This document shows positions 51,596 through 60,152 of a DNA stretch of 64,000 bases, in pieces. The DNA comes from Candidatus Eisenbergiella stercoravium (GTDB taxonomy: Bacteria > Bacillota > Clostridia > Lachnospirales > Lachnospiraceae). Every line of letters begins with the position of its first letter. Positions within the stretch are counted from its first letter, which is position 1. The position numbers were made by a program, and so were the translations under genes. The stretch spans positions 62,001 through 126,000 of the forward strand of contig DXHY01000059.1 in the NCBI GenBank assembly GCA_019113175.1, in the 5' to 3' direction. A model generated the notes under the pieces. That model did not search any database. It was not told the DNA's origin and saw only the letters and a list, made by a program, of their open reading frames with translations.

Positions 51596-51664
51596 GTGTT
51601 TCATATTTTCAAAAGTAATTTCACAAAATACGAATTAATGTATGCTCGCTAATTTATGAAACAC
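51596..51664. promoter_or_regulatory. Spaced inverted repeat in the leader of the second sugar operon
   Basis: GTGTTTCATA (51596-51605) and TATGAAACAC (51655-51664) are perfect 10-bp complements 49 bp apart. They could be two operators for the ArsR-type regulator encoded at the operon's end, or the arms of an RNA stem. Confidence 0.55.
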
Positions 51665-51760
51665 ATCAATGAATTGTATGATTTTTCGATCTCACAATTC
51701 AAAGTCCGGCCGGGCAGATTCCAGACAAATATGACGAAATTTAAAGGGAGGTAATTCTAC

Positions 51761-53455
51761 ATGGCAAAACGTAACAAGTGGCTGAGTATATTTCTTATGG
51801 CAACGATGTCATGTTCATTACTTGCGGGGTGTGGTTCCAATGGAAGCGACACCAGCAGTGAAAGTGTTGTTGTTGATGCAGATTCAGAAGCAGGTGAAAA
51901 CAACAGCGAAGCAGCGGCTGAAACTGACCTGCCTGAAATTATTGCCCAGGCACAGGCAGATACAAATTTTAACGCAGAAGGATATCCGCTCGTAAATGAA
52001 ACAGTGAAAAAGACAATCATGATCAGAAAGCCTGGAAATATCGGTGATGTTGAAGAAATGGAAACACTGAATTACATTGCTGATAAAATGAACATTGACA
52101 TTGAATGGATCGTGGTGGGTGCAGATGGCTGGAATGAGCGTATCAATCTCATGTTCGCGACCAATGACCTTCCGGATATCATCATGAAAGGGTCAATTCC
52201 AAATCTCTCTACAGTAATTGAAGATGGTCAGCTGACTGCAATCGATGATCTCATGGAGGCTTATTCTACCGGCTTGAAACCGCTTCTTGAGGAATACCCT
52301 GATGTAGCAGTTTCTGCCAGGGCTTCTGATGGAAAACTGTATACGCTGCCCGGTGTAAACACATTGCGTCCGAATCTGACAAGCCATCGAAATCTCTGGA
52401 TCAATCAGCAATGGCTGGATAATCTCGGACTGGAAATGCCTACTACCACCGATGAGCTTCTGGATGTACTCCGTGCTTTTCGTGATGAGGACGCAGACGG
52501 CGACGGAGATCCAAATAATGAAATTCCTTATGCAATAGAGGACTCCGGCGCAGGGCATACCGCACGTCCGGACATTATTGCAGGATTGTTCGGTCTTTAT
52601 TACAACATGGGATACGAAAACATACAGCTCGTTGATGGTACAGTCAGCTTCCTGAAAAACACCGACGACTGGAAGGAAGTTCTTCAGTATATGAATACCA
52701 TGTATACAGAAGGTCTTCTGGATAATGAAGTATATACGCAGACCGGCGATATGTCCATAGGAAAAATCTCCTCCGGTACATGCGGTGTGTTTGGGCTGTC
52801 ATCAGATGATCTTTTTACTACTGTAAGCGATCAATATGTTGCACTGGCGCCCGTACAGAGTCCCAATGGAAAAACGCCCGTTATTCAGCTGGAATCGAAC
52901 AGTATGGGCAGCAACACATTTATTACATCAGCAGATGAGTCTCCCTGGGTTTCCTTCCGTTTTCTTGATTATTTCTTTACTGAAGAAGGTTCCATGACGA
53001 TCGGCTGCTTCAATGAAGACCTGATCGGGATAACCTGCCAGCAGTATGACGATGGCACCTGGGATTATACTGATGAAATGCTGAATGACGAACGTGGCGT
53101 AGCAGTAGCGGTCGGAGATGCCTGTCCCCTTCCCGGAGGAGGTTTCGGTTACTGGCGCAATGAAAACAATTCAAACTATATCTATTCTGCCAAGGTACAG
53201 GAAAATGTTCCTGTATGGGAGCCATATTATCAGCAGGATACCGTTTATGGGACTCCTCTTTTTGATTCTGACACACAGGCCAAAGTTGATGAGATTCGAA
53301 CAGACCTCGATGTTTATGTGTCTGAATGTCAGGCGAAATTCATTACCGGAGAAATGAGTTTTGATGAATGGGATAATTACTGTTCTACACTGGAAACACT
53401 TGGGGTTGACGAACTCGTTTCCTATTATCAGGCTTATTATGATTCTCTCCAGTGA
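51761..53455 (+). CDS. Extracellular solute-binding lipoprotein, LplA/YtcQ type (second system)
   Basis: A 564-aa lipid-anchored receptor of a carbohydrate ABC importer. Lipobox LLAGCGSNG (Cys near 25) is followed by a short acidic Ser-rich linker. Body motifs match the first system's protein: MFATNDLPDIIMKG, IDDLMEAYS, INQQWLDNLGLEMPTTTDELLDVLRAF, and FVDDG-like FLDYFFTEEGSMTIGCFNEDLIG. A DEDADGDGDPNNEIPY Asp-rich loop (about 242-257) resembles a calcium-binding site seen in several large sugar-binding proteins, also present in the first system as NEDPNGNGIQDEIP. Codon use is AT-richer than flanking genes. GGGAGG precedes ATG. Confidence 0.93.
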   Translation: MAKRNKWLSIFLMATMSCSLLAGCGSNGSDTSSESVVVDADSEAGENNSEAAAETDLPEIIAQAQADTNFNAEGYPLVNETVKKTIMIRKPGNIGDVEEMETLNYIADKMNIDIEWIVVGADGWNERINLMFATNDLPDIIMKGSIPNLSTVIEDGQLTAIDDLMEAYSTGLKPLLEEYPDVAVSARASDGKLYTLPGVNTLRPNLTSHRNLWINQQWLDNLGLEMPTTTDELLDVLRAFRDEDADGDGDPNNEIPYAIEDSGAGHTARPDIIAGLFGLYYNMGYENIQLVDGTVSFLKNTDDWKEVLQYMNTMYTEGLLDNEVYTQTGDMSIGKISSGTCGVFGLSSDDLFTTVSDQYVALAPVQSPNGKTPVIQLESNSMGSNTFITSADESPWVSFRFLDYFFTEEGSMTIGCFNEDLIGITCQQYDDGTWDYTDEMLNDERGVAVAVGDACPLPGGGFGYWRNENNSNYIYSAKVQENVPVWEPYYQQDTVYGTPLFDSDTQAKVDEIRTDLDVYVSECQAKFITGEMSFDEWDNYCSTLETLGVDELVSYYQAYYDSLQ

Positions 53456-53536
53456 TAAGTCATTATTTCAGGAGTATTATCCTGTAAAAGCATCTCAGAT
53501 TTTTATTTACTTACAAAAACGTATCAGAGACACAGG

Positions 53537-53561
53537 CCGGGAAGGACAGTCTCCTTCCCGG
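53537..53561 (+). other. Hairpin between binding-protein and permease genes
   Basis: CCGGGAAGGA, loop of 5, TCCTTCCCGG; 10-bp perfect stem with only GCTTTG after it. It probably reduces read-through or protects the upstream mRNA, giving more binding protein than permease. Confidence 0.6.
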
Positions 53562-53676
53562 GCTTTGACCGGATTTCTCCTGATATCCCGTTGCTGCATT
53601 TTCAGGAAATTGATACGGTCATTATCTGTATTCTTGCGGCCATAAAAACGGGGGCTACAAACAGAAAGGGGGTTTT

Positions 53677-54609
53677 TTGAACGTGTCATCGTCCAGGAAT
53701 AACAAGGGGAAATTATGGAAACGTATGGCATCATGTAAAGAGCTGTATATCATGCTCCTGATTCCTGTCATATGGTATATTCTTTTTCTTTATACACCCA
53801 TGTACGGTATTATTATTGCTTTTAAGGATTATCGGGCTGCCAGAGGCATATGGGGAAGCGAATGGGTTGGACTGGAACATTTTAAGCGATTTTTCAGTGG
53901 TTTTTATTTTAGCAGAATTGTCGGAAATACGCTTGTCATTAATATCCTAATGCTTTTGTTTGGCTTTCCGTTTCCAATCTTTTTTGCCCTGCTGCTTGGA
54001 GAATTACGAAGTACGAGGTTTAGGAAGATTCTGCAGAATGTAGCTTACATTCCACATTTTCTTTCTGCCGTTATCGTGGTCAGTGTCATGCAGCTGATTT
54101 TAAATCCAAATACCGGCGTATACAATATTATCCGTCAGTTTTTTGGACTTTCCACAACAAATTATTTTGCTTCTGTGAGCGCCTTTAAGCCTATGTACAT
54201 TATATCCGGAATATGGCAGAATATGGGATGGGACGCCATACTTTATATCGCGGCTCTGGCCGGAATTGATCCAACTCTGTATGAAGCGGCCTCCATAGAC
54301 GGTGCCGGCAGACTACAGAAAATCTGGCATATTTCACTCCCGGGGATCAGCAGTACCATAACGATCATGCTGCTTCTCCGCTGTGGACAGATTATGAATA
54401 TCGGTTACGAAAAGGTTCTTCTGATGCAGAACAGTCTGAATCAGGCATCAAGCGATGTAATTTCCACGTATGTATATCGTGTTGGTATTCTGGAGGGCAA
54501 TTTTGACTATTCGACGGCAATCAGCCTTTTTAATTCCGTATGCAATATTGTACTTCTTTTGGTTGCAAACTTTATTGCCAAACGGGTAAACAATACGAGT
54601 CTATGGTAG
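53677..54609 (+). CDS. Carbohydrate ABC transporter permease, LplB type (second system)
   Basis: A 310-aa membrane protein. YTPMYGIIIAFKDYRAARGIWGS and LYEAASIDGAGRLQKIWHISLPGISS (EAA loop) identify it as LplB-type. Its start is TTG 53677, four bases after GGGGG, or GTG 53683. It pairs with the next gene; as in the first system, no ATPase is encoded nearby. Confidence 0.92.
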   Translation: MNVSSSRNNKGKLWKRMASCKELYIMLLIPVIWYILFLYTPMYGIIIAFKDYRAARGIWGSEWVGLEHFKRFFSGFYFSRIVGNTLVINILMLLFGFPFPIFFALLLGELRSTRFRKILQNVAYIPHFLSAVIVVSVMQLILNPNTGVYNIIRQFFGLSTTNYFASVSAFKPMYIISGIWQNMGWDAILYIAALAGIDPTLYEAASIDGAGRLQKIWHISLPGISSTITIMLLLRCGQIMNIGYEKVLLMQNSLNQASSDVISTYVYRVGILEGNFDYSTAISLFNSVCNIVLLLVANFIAKRVNNTSLW

Positions 54610-54619
54610 GAGGCGGATC

Positions 54620-55510
54620 ATGAAACAAAAAAGCAAACAGAAAAAAGAGCTTCCACAGGATAAAGCTGTCCGTATCTTTTTTGAAATTATGGGTCTTCTG
54701 ATTCTGGTTGTGGAAGCCTATCCCCTGATCTATGTACTCAGTGCTTCCTTCAGTTCCTCGGATGCCATATCTTTGGGAAAGGTTTTTCTGTGGCCGGTAG
54801 AATTCAGTCTGGAAGGTTATAAAATGCTCTTTGAGGATTCCCAGATTTTAACCGGCTTTAAGAACAGTTTAATTTACCTTTTTGTAGGCGTTACTATTAA
54901 TATGGCACTTACTATGCTTCTGGCCTTTCCTCTTTCAAGAAAGGAACTGCCCGGGAGGAATCTGCTTACCATTTTTATTGCCGCTACAATGTACATTAAC
55001 GGCGGTCTGATTCCTACCTATCTGCTTGTCAGCAGACTGGATATGGTCGATACCCTTTGGGGACTGATTCTTCCTACTGCCATTTCAACTACAAATATGA
55101 TCATAATGAGGACCTATTTTAACTCAACCATACCGGAAGATCTGCGGGAAGCCGCCTTTTTGGACGGATGCAGCTACACAAAATATTTTTTCAGAATTGT
55201 TATTCCACTGTCTGCTCCAATTTTGGCCGTTATTGCTTTGTATTATGCGGTTGATTCCTGGAACACCTATTTTAACGCACTGGTTTATCTGCGTTCATCA
55301 GAAAAGGCAAATCTGCAGCTGGTGCTGAGAGATATCCTTCTGGCAAATCAGGTGAATTCAGGAGATGGCTCCTATGCGGAAAATTCCAAGCTCGGAGTTA
55401 CAATAAAATATGCCGTCATCGTTGCCGGCTGTATTCCAATGCTGGCTATTTATCCGTTTGTACAGCGCTATTTTACCAAAGGGGTCATGATTGGCTCCAT
55501 CAAAGGCTGA
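54620..55510 (+). CDS. Carbohydrate ABC transporter permease, LplC type (second system)
   Basis: A 296-aa membrane protein with six predicted helices. EDLREAAFLDGCSYTKYFFRIVIPLSAPILAV is the EAA loop and FVQRYFTKGVMIGSIKG the LplC-type C-terminus. AGGAGG lies seven bases before ATG 54620. It ends the transport part of the operon; 51 bp later the enolase-superfamily gene begins. Confidence 0.93.
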   Translation: MKQKSKQKKELPQDKAVRIFFEIMGLLILVVEAYPLIYVLSASFSSSDAISLGKVFLWPVEFSLEGYKMLFEDSQILTGFKNSLIYLFVGVTINMALTMLLAFPLSRKELPGRNLLTIFIAATMYINGGLIPTYLLVSRLDMVDTLWGLILPTAISTTNMIIMRTYFNSTIPEDLREAAFLDGCSYTKYFFRIVIPLSAPILAVIALYYAVDSWNTYFNALVYLRSSEKANLQLVLRDILLANQVNSGDGSYAENSKLGVTIKYAVIVAGCIPMLAIYPFVQRYFTKGVMIGSIKG

Positions 55511-55561
55511 AGAGCGGAAATCTGACTTAATAAAATATAATCCTGGAGGAGGAAATGAACA

Positions 55562-56701
55562 ATGAAACCATCCTGTCATGAAACATGGAATGATATCCTG
55601 AAGGAACATCAGATCGAAAAGGTACAGTTTTACCGCTGCCGTGCAAGATATCCCCGGCTGCACGGAAAAAACGCAATCCGTGGTTATCACGGGTTTGGCG
55701 GAGAAATTGATATGGCAAAGCTGACAACCAAAAGCGGAATATCCGGTTGGGGACAGTTAAGTACAGATATCAATGAGGCAAAAAAATCCGCCGAATTGTT
55801 GAAGAATCATCCTGTTACTGAGCTTTTCCACTCAGAAACCGGTATAATGGATGAAAGGTTACAGGCGTTTGATATTCCGCTGCATGATCTGGCAGGCAGA
55901 ATTCTCAATATACCGGTATGCCAGATGATTAATCCTGCAGCTGTGCTTCAGGCTCCTGTTTATGATGGAGCCATCTATATGAATGATATTATACCGGAAG
56001 ATTCTCCGTTTGGCCCCAAACGTGTGATTCAGGAGAGCATTGATGACGTGCAGCTGGGACACACGATTCTGAAAGTAAAGATTGGAAGAAGCCATAAATG
56101 GATGAACCATGATGAAGGTCTGGCAAGAGATATTGAAATTGTCAGAGGAATTCATGAAGCTTTGCCAGGTACTGCAATTATGGTTGACGCAAATGATGGG
56201 TATACTCTGGAAGATTCCATAGCCTTTCTGGAAGGAATCGGGGATACGGAAATCTATTGGTTCGAAGAACCTTTCCGTGAGGAAGAAGAAAAAAACCGCG
56301 AATTGAAAAACTATCTTCTGAAAGAACGCCCCTTGACGTTACTCGCAGATGGAGAATCCATGACTGATATTCCTCTTTTGAGGGACCTGGCACAGAAAAA
56401 GCTCCTTGACGTATGGCAGCCTGATGTATGCGGATATGGATTTACTAAATGGAGAAATCTTATGAAAGAGATAAGTGAAAACGGATGGCTCGCTTCTCCA
56501 CATGCCTGGGGAACCGTGACCAAAACGCATTACTGCACCCATCTTGCCGCGGCTTATCCGCATCATATTCCCTGTGTGGAAGCTGTTCCGGGATCCATAG
56601 AGGGAGTAGATTTTGGCGGCTACCAGCTGAAGAATGGTATTATGCAGATTCCGGATACGCCCGGTTTTGGCATGGAGCTGATCTGGGCTCCTGAAATATG
56701 A
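55562..56701 (+). CDS. Enolase-superfamily enzyme (mandelate racemase/sugar-acid dehydratase-like)
   Basis: A 379-aa enzyme. The capping domain occupies the first ~120 residues and the barrel follows. Catalytic elements of the superfamily are visible: LKVKIGRSHKWM (K-x-K base), metal ligands in MVDANDGYTL, YWFEEPFRE and LADGES, and a late His in LASPHAWGTVTKTH with EAVPG after it. Members abstract a proton alpha to a carboxylate and then racemise, dehydrate or lactonise sugar acids. The exact reaction cannot be read; linkage to an oligosaccharide importer suggests a sugar-acid dehydratase. GGAGGAGG lies upstream of ATG 55562. Confidence 0.88.
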   Translation: MKPSCHETWNDILKEHQIEKVQFYRCRARYPRLHGKNAIRGYHGFGGEIDMAKLTTKSGISGWGQLSTDINEAKKSAELLKNHPVTELFHSETGIMDERLQAFDIPLHDLAGRILNIPVCQMINPAAVLQAPVYDGAIYMNDIIPEDSPFGPKRVIQESIDDVQLGHTILKVKIGRSHKWMNHDEGLARDIEIVRGIHEALPGTAIMVDANDGYTLEDSIAFLEGIGDTEIYWFEEPFREEEEKNRELKNYLLKERPLTLLADGESMTDIPLLRDLAQKKLLDVWQPDVCGYGFTKWRNLMKEISENGWLASPHAWGTVTKTHYCTHLAAAYPHHIPCVEAVPGSIEGVDFGGYQLKNGIMQIPDTPGFGMELIWAPEI

Positions 56702-56717
56702 AAATGGAGGGTTTGAA

Positions 56718-57677
56718 ATGGCTGATATTGGAAACAAAACGGCTGAATTTAATCTGGACGATATTCATGCACTGAGAATGGCAGCGCGCGCACTTTCATC
56801 TGAAACCAGACTCGCCATTCTAAAACTCCTGCAGTCCGGAAGCAAAAGCATAGGCGAGCTGTCTGAGGAACTGCAGATTCCCATGTCTACCATTTCAACT
56901 TCTGTCAGTATTCTGGCCGATGCCAAACTGATTATTACGGAAAATAAGCCTCAGGAACGAGGCATGCTCAAACTTTGCTCCCCCTTCCTGTCGCAGATTA
57001 TCTTTCATCTGAGCAGCGACACTTCTGTCGAAACAAGTGAAGCAAGTAAAACTCTCACTATGAATATGCCCGTTGGCTGTTATACTGATGCGGAATCAAT
57101 CACGCCCACCTGTGGTTTATGCAGCGAATACAGTGTCATAGGGGAAAAGGATGCCCCGCTCTCCTTTTTCCATCCGGACCGCTTTTCCGCCCAGAGAGTC
57201 TGGTTTCATTCCGGTTTTCTGGAATATCGATTTTCATTTGTATACATGAATAATATTATTTTTAAATGGATGGAAATCTCCTTTGAGACCTGTTCCGAAG
57301 CGCCGATGTATCGTGATCCCTGGAAAAGCGATATCAGCGTTTATGTCAACGGAAAAGAACTTGGTGTCTTTGAAAGTCCATGTGACTGCGGCGGTGTCCG
57401 AGGAGCTTTAACTCCCGCCTGGAACAGTATTCTCTCCACTCAGTATGGTTTTCTGAAAACATGGCGTCTGGACGAAAGCGGCACATATCTTGATGGTATC
57501 AGAATTAACGATCTGTGTATTTCCGATATTTCTTTTTCTGATTTACCATATATCAGCGTTAAAATCGGCGTTTCCGAGAATGCTGTTCACGTTGGCGGAA
57601 TTAATTTATTCGGAGACAAATTTGGAAATTATGCTCAGCCTCTGGTACTAAAACTGGGCTATCAGCTGGATAAGTAA
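56718..57677 (+). CDS. ArsR-type HTH regulator with a large C-terminal domain
   Basis: A 319-aa protein, three times the size of a plain ArsR repressor. Residues about 15-90 are a winged HTH (LSSETRLAILKLLQSGSKSIGELSEELQIPMSTISTSVSIL). Residues about 110-319 have a beta-rich character with Cys pairs (TPTCGLCSEYSV, ESPCDCGGVRGAL) and Trp/Phe-rich strands, resembling a carbohydrate-binding sandwich more than any metal sensor. It is the last gene of the sugar operon, 16 bp after the enolase-superfamily gene, with GGAGGG upstream, and presumably senses the substrate or product. The ligand domain was not recognised. Confidence 0.82.
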   Translation: MADIGNKTAEFNLDDIHALRMAARALSSETRLAILKLLQSGSKSIGELSEELQIPMSTISTSVSILADAKLIITENKPQERGMLKLCSPFLSQIIFHLSSDTSVETSEASKTLTMNMPVGCYTDAESITPTCGLCSEYSVIGEKDAPLSFFHPDRFSAQRVWFHSGFLEYRFSFVYMNNIIFKWMEISFETCSEAPMYRDPWKSDISVYVNGKELGVFESPCDCGGVRGALTPAWNSILSTQYGFLKTWRLDESGTYLDGIRINDLCISDISFSDLPYISVKIGVSENAVHVGGINLFGDKFGNYAQPLVLKLGYQLDK

Positions 57678-57821
57678 CGTTACATGCCAAAAAAGTTCGT
57701 GGCGGAAAGAACCTGAAAAACATCACCACATTTATACCTGCCAGGACAAAAGACTTCCCATGAAAGAAATTATACTTCAACGTTGGATAATATAATTATC
57801 ATTATGAGTTAATTTTTAAAC

Positions 57822-57862
57822 AAAAGGACCTTTGGCTCGCCATGGTCCTTTTATTGTTTTTA
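57822..57862 (+). terminator. Terminator of the second sugar operon
   Basis: AAAAGGACC and GGTCCTTTT form a 9-bp stem with a 13-base loop, followed by ATTGTTTTT. The 57678-57821 stretch before it is AT-rich with no supported gene. Confidence 0.82.
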
Positions 57863-57983
57863 GGCTATGCTTTTTCACATCACCTTTCTCTATCCCATTA
57901 TTTTCCAAGATATCCGTTAACCGTTGTGCCACAGAATCGTTCCACCGAGGGGGACAGAAATAATATCAGCGCTTCTATCCCAT

Positions 57984-58235
57984 CTACACATCCTCCAGCG
58001 TGCGCTTTCCGTCCCGCTTCCCGTTCAACTCCCGGCAGGTAAGCACAATCACCGTCGCCACCGCAGCTCCCATCATGCCCCAGTGAAAGTCGAAAATGAA
58101 CAGGGACTCCAGAATGACATTGGCCACAGCCTCTGCAAAGGTAGATACCATGGCAAAGTCCGGACTTCAGTCCGAACGGATGATGGGATTCATCGCCTTC
58201 CGGATTCCGCGCAACATCCCCTGTGCGGAACCGGT
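57984..58235 (-). pseudogene. Relic of a MATE-family efflux transporter
   Basis: Read on the minus strand from about 58235: GSAQGMLRGIRKAMNPII, then an in-frame TGA (58169-58167), then ANVILESLFIFDFHWGMMGAAVATVI, ending at TAG 57986-57984. QGMLRGIGKAM and NVILDPLFIF..WGMxGAAxATVI are conserved MATE sequences. About 77 codons remain of a ~450-codon gene, and the spacing between motifs is disturbed. It directly follows the MarR gene on the same strand, the normal position of a MarR-regulated MATE pump. Confidence 0.82.
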
Positions 58236-58261
58236 ATCCCTATGGATTGGACTGTTTTTCG

Positions 58262-58972
58262 TTACTCGTTCAGGTAATCCCCAACCGGGCTCTGATTGTA
58301 CTGCTTTTTGATCTTGATAATAATGGAGCCGTCCGGCTGTGTGGTTTCCTCCACAATTTTGTATTGGGTGCGGTTCCTTTCAAGGGTTTTCTTATAATGC
58401 GCTACTTCCTCGGTGACAAATTTGACAGCATCCTCATGTCCGATGTCTTCCTTCAGCATAAAATGCAGGGTCTGGCAGATACCTCCTCCATGACGCCGCG
58501 GGCCGTCCTGATAACGTTCCTTCCAGTCCGCCCGTACCGTCTCCAGCAGGGACAGGAGCGTGTTCTTTTCTTCTTCGGAAAGGCAGGAAAACATCTCCTC
58601 ATGGCGGCGTATCCGCTGCTGCCTGGCCTCCTGCGCAGCCTTCCTTCCCTCCTCCGTCAGTTCGATTTCCACCGTCCGGCGGTCCGTTTCATCCGGCGTC
58701 CGGCGGATATATCCCGCGCCCTCCAGCTTGGCGATCACCTCGCTGGCCGAGCCGGGTTTGATTTCCAGCCGTCTGGTCAGCTCCCGCTGGGTAATATGAC
58801 CGCCCTCCTCATGCAGAATGATCAATACCCTTTTCTGGCTTCCCTTCCCCTCGTACAGGGAACGCATCACATGACTCAGATCGCGCAGATTGATGATAAG
58901 CTTATCGTTGATTCCGGCTTCCCGATAATGCGCCCTGCGCCAGTCGTCCTGTCTTTCTCTTTTCTCTTTCAT
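58262..58972 (-). CDS. MarR-family regulator with C-terminal extension
   Basis: A 236-aa protein. The MarR winged HTH occupies about 30-140: SQKRVLIILHEEGGHITQRELTRRLEIKPGSASEVIAKLEGAGYIRRTPDETDRRTVEIELTEEG. An additional ~90 residues (from DWKERYQDG to the end) are not part of the standard MarR fold and include a helical then strand-rich segment (GSIIIKIKKQYN). The gene sits behind a consensus promoter bracketed by GGTACC boxes, pointing to autorepression. Its likely target, a MATE pump gene, survives only as a relic immediately downstream. Confidence 0.88.
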   Translation of the reverse strand: MKEKRERQDDWRRAHYREAGINDKLIINLRDLSHVMRSLYEGKGSQKRVLIILHEEGGHITQRELTRRLEIKPGSASEVIAKLEGAGYIRRTPDETDRRTVEIELTEEGRKAAQEARQQRIRRHEEMFSCLSEEEKNTLLSLLETVRADWKERYQDGPRRHGGGICQTLHFMLKEDIGHEDAVKFVTEEVAHYKKTLERNRTQYKIVEETTQPDGSIIIKIKKQYNQSPVGDYLNE

Positions 58973-59071
58973 CCTGGAGCGTCCTTTCTCCGGCAGAAAC
59001 CTGCGTTCCGGTTTGTAAAGCTCGCGCCTCCGGCCGGTGACATTTTTCCGCCGCTGCTTTCTGATTACTTC

Positions 59072-59121
59072 GGTACCTTATCATTATATTTCTCCTTCCA
59101 AGTATTGTCAAGGTACCTTAA
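59072..59121 (-). promoter_or_regulatory. Consensus sigma-A promoter of marR flanked by GGTACC operators
   Basis: On the minus strand TTGACA (59111-59106), 17-base spacer, TATAAT (59088-59083): a perfect promoter. The palindrome AAGGTACCTT (59110-59119) overlaps the -35 and GGTACC (59072-59077) lies just past the -10, as AAGGTACCG on the minus strand. Two identical cores around one promoter suggest MarR autorepression. Confidence 0.8.
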
Positions 59122-59344
59122 TATTTTTATCATTTTCCCCCGGAGGCCTCCTCTGTCAGCATTCTCTTATTCCGTTTTTATCCAGTCCTTTTCTCGCACA
59201 TCTCTTACAGAATCCGGAAATTTTCATAAAGAAAACCCAAAACTTTCTCCCGCCCCTTCTTCTCTCTCCCGCCGTATGATACAATCCCAGCGGAATGCCT
59301 TTTTCCGGCATTAGAAAAGCTTTTATCCTGGAGGACTGCATGTT

Positions 59345-60070
59345 ATGAACACCTTTACCCTGAAAATGATTGCTTTGATTCTGATGGTTCTGGACCACAT
59401 CGGATACTATTTTGACGGAGCGCCGGTATGGCTGAACTGGCTCGGAAGATTGAGCTATCCCCTGTTTCTGTTCTGCATGGTTCAGGGCTGCCGCCATACC
59501 CGAAGCAGGAAGCGTTATCTGCTGCGGCTGTACCTGATGAGCCTGTTCATGACCGGATTCAGCTGGTTTCTCGACAGCCGTTTTCCCACCCCGGAGGGCT
59601 ACGGCAACCATAACATTTTCCTTCCCCTGCTTCTGACCGGCGTTCTGATCAGCATCATTGAATGTTTTCAAAAAGACCGCCGGAAGGGATTCTTCCTCCT
59701 CGGCGGCCTTTTCGGGGTTCAGCTTCTCTATTATATTTTACCCTTTTCCAGACAGTTAAGCGGCGATCTGGCGACGGGCATCGTCCCCAACCTGGACGTG
59801 AACGAGTACGGCTTCTCCTTCATCGCGCTGGGCGTGCTGATGTACTTCCTGTGGGAGAAAAGGGAGCTTTTTACCGTTGTCTACCTGATCTTCTGCATCT
59901 GGCAGTTTTCCGCGGAAGGCGCCTCCGGCGCTCAGTGGCTGATGGCGGCGGCACTTCCACTGATGCTTCGCTACAACGATCAGAAGGGGCCCGGACTCAA
60001 GTACTTTTTCTATTTCTTTTACCCGGCCCATACGTTCCTTCTTTTCTGGCTCGCAAATTTCGTGTTCTGA
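59345..60070 (+). CDS. TraX-family membrane protein
   Basis: A 241-aa polytopic protein. LKMIALILMVLDHIGYYF at the start, GRLSYPLFLFCMVQGCRHTRSRKRYLLRL, and the last helix FYFFYPAHTFLLFWL are characteristic of TraX, which N-acetylates F pilin in enterobacteria. In Firmicutes TraX relatives are chromosomal and not tied to conjugation; they probably are membrane acyltransferases of unknown substrate. No transfer genes are near. It is followed by the promoter of the two-component system. Confidence 0.88.
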   Translation: MNTFTLKMIALILMVLDHIGYYFDGAPVWLNWLGRLSYPLFLFCMVQGCRHTRSRKRYLLRLYLMSLFMTGFSWFLDSRFPTPEGYGNHNIFLPLLLTGVLISIIECFQKDRRKGFFLLGGLFGVQLLYYILPFSRQLSGDLATGIVPNLDVNEYGFSFIALGVLMYFLWEKRELFTVVYLIFCIWQFSAEGASGAQWLMAAALPLMLRYNDQKGPGLKYFFYFFYPAHTFLLFWLANFVF

Positions 60071-60090
60071 GCTTTCTACCGCAAGCTTTT

Positions 60091-60119
60091 TTGACGTAAG
60101 GACAGTGCCGCGCTATAAT
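60091..60119 (+). promoter_or_regulatory. Promoter of the two-component system
   Basis: TTGACG, 17-base spacer, TATAAT, 33 bp before the response regulator start. Confidence 0.75.
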
Positions 60120-60152
60120 AAGCACATAAACCGTTCTTCAGGAGGTACGGCC

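Noticed and set aside
57842-58042. 66-aa ORF after the second sugar operon
   Set aside because: It starts within the terminator stem region and runs antisense to the MATE relic; no ribosome site.
59345-60070. TraX as evidence for a conjugative element
   Set aside because: No relaxase, coupling protein, pilin or mating-pair genes lie nearby, and TraX-like proteins are common on Firmicute chromosomes.
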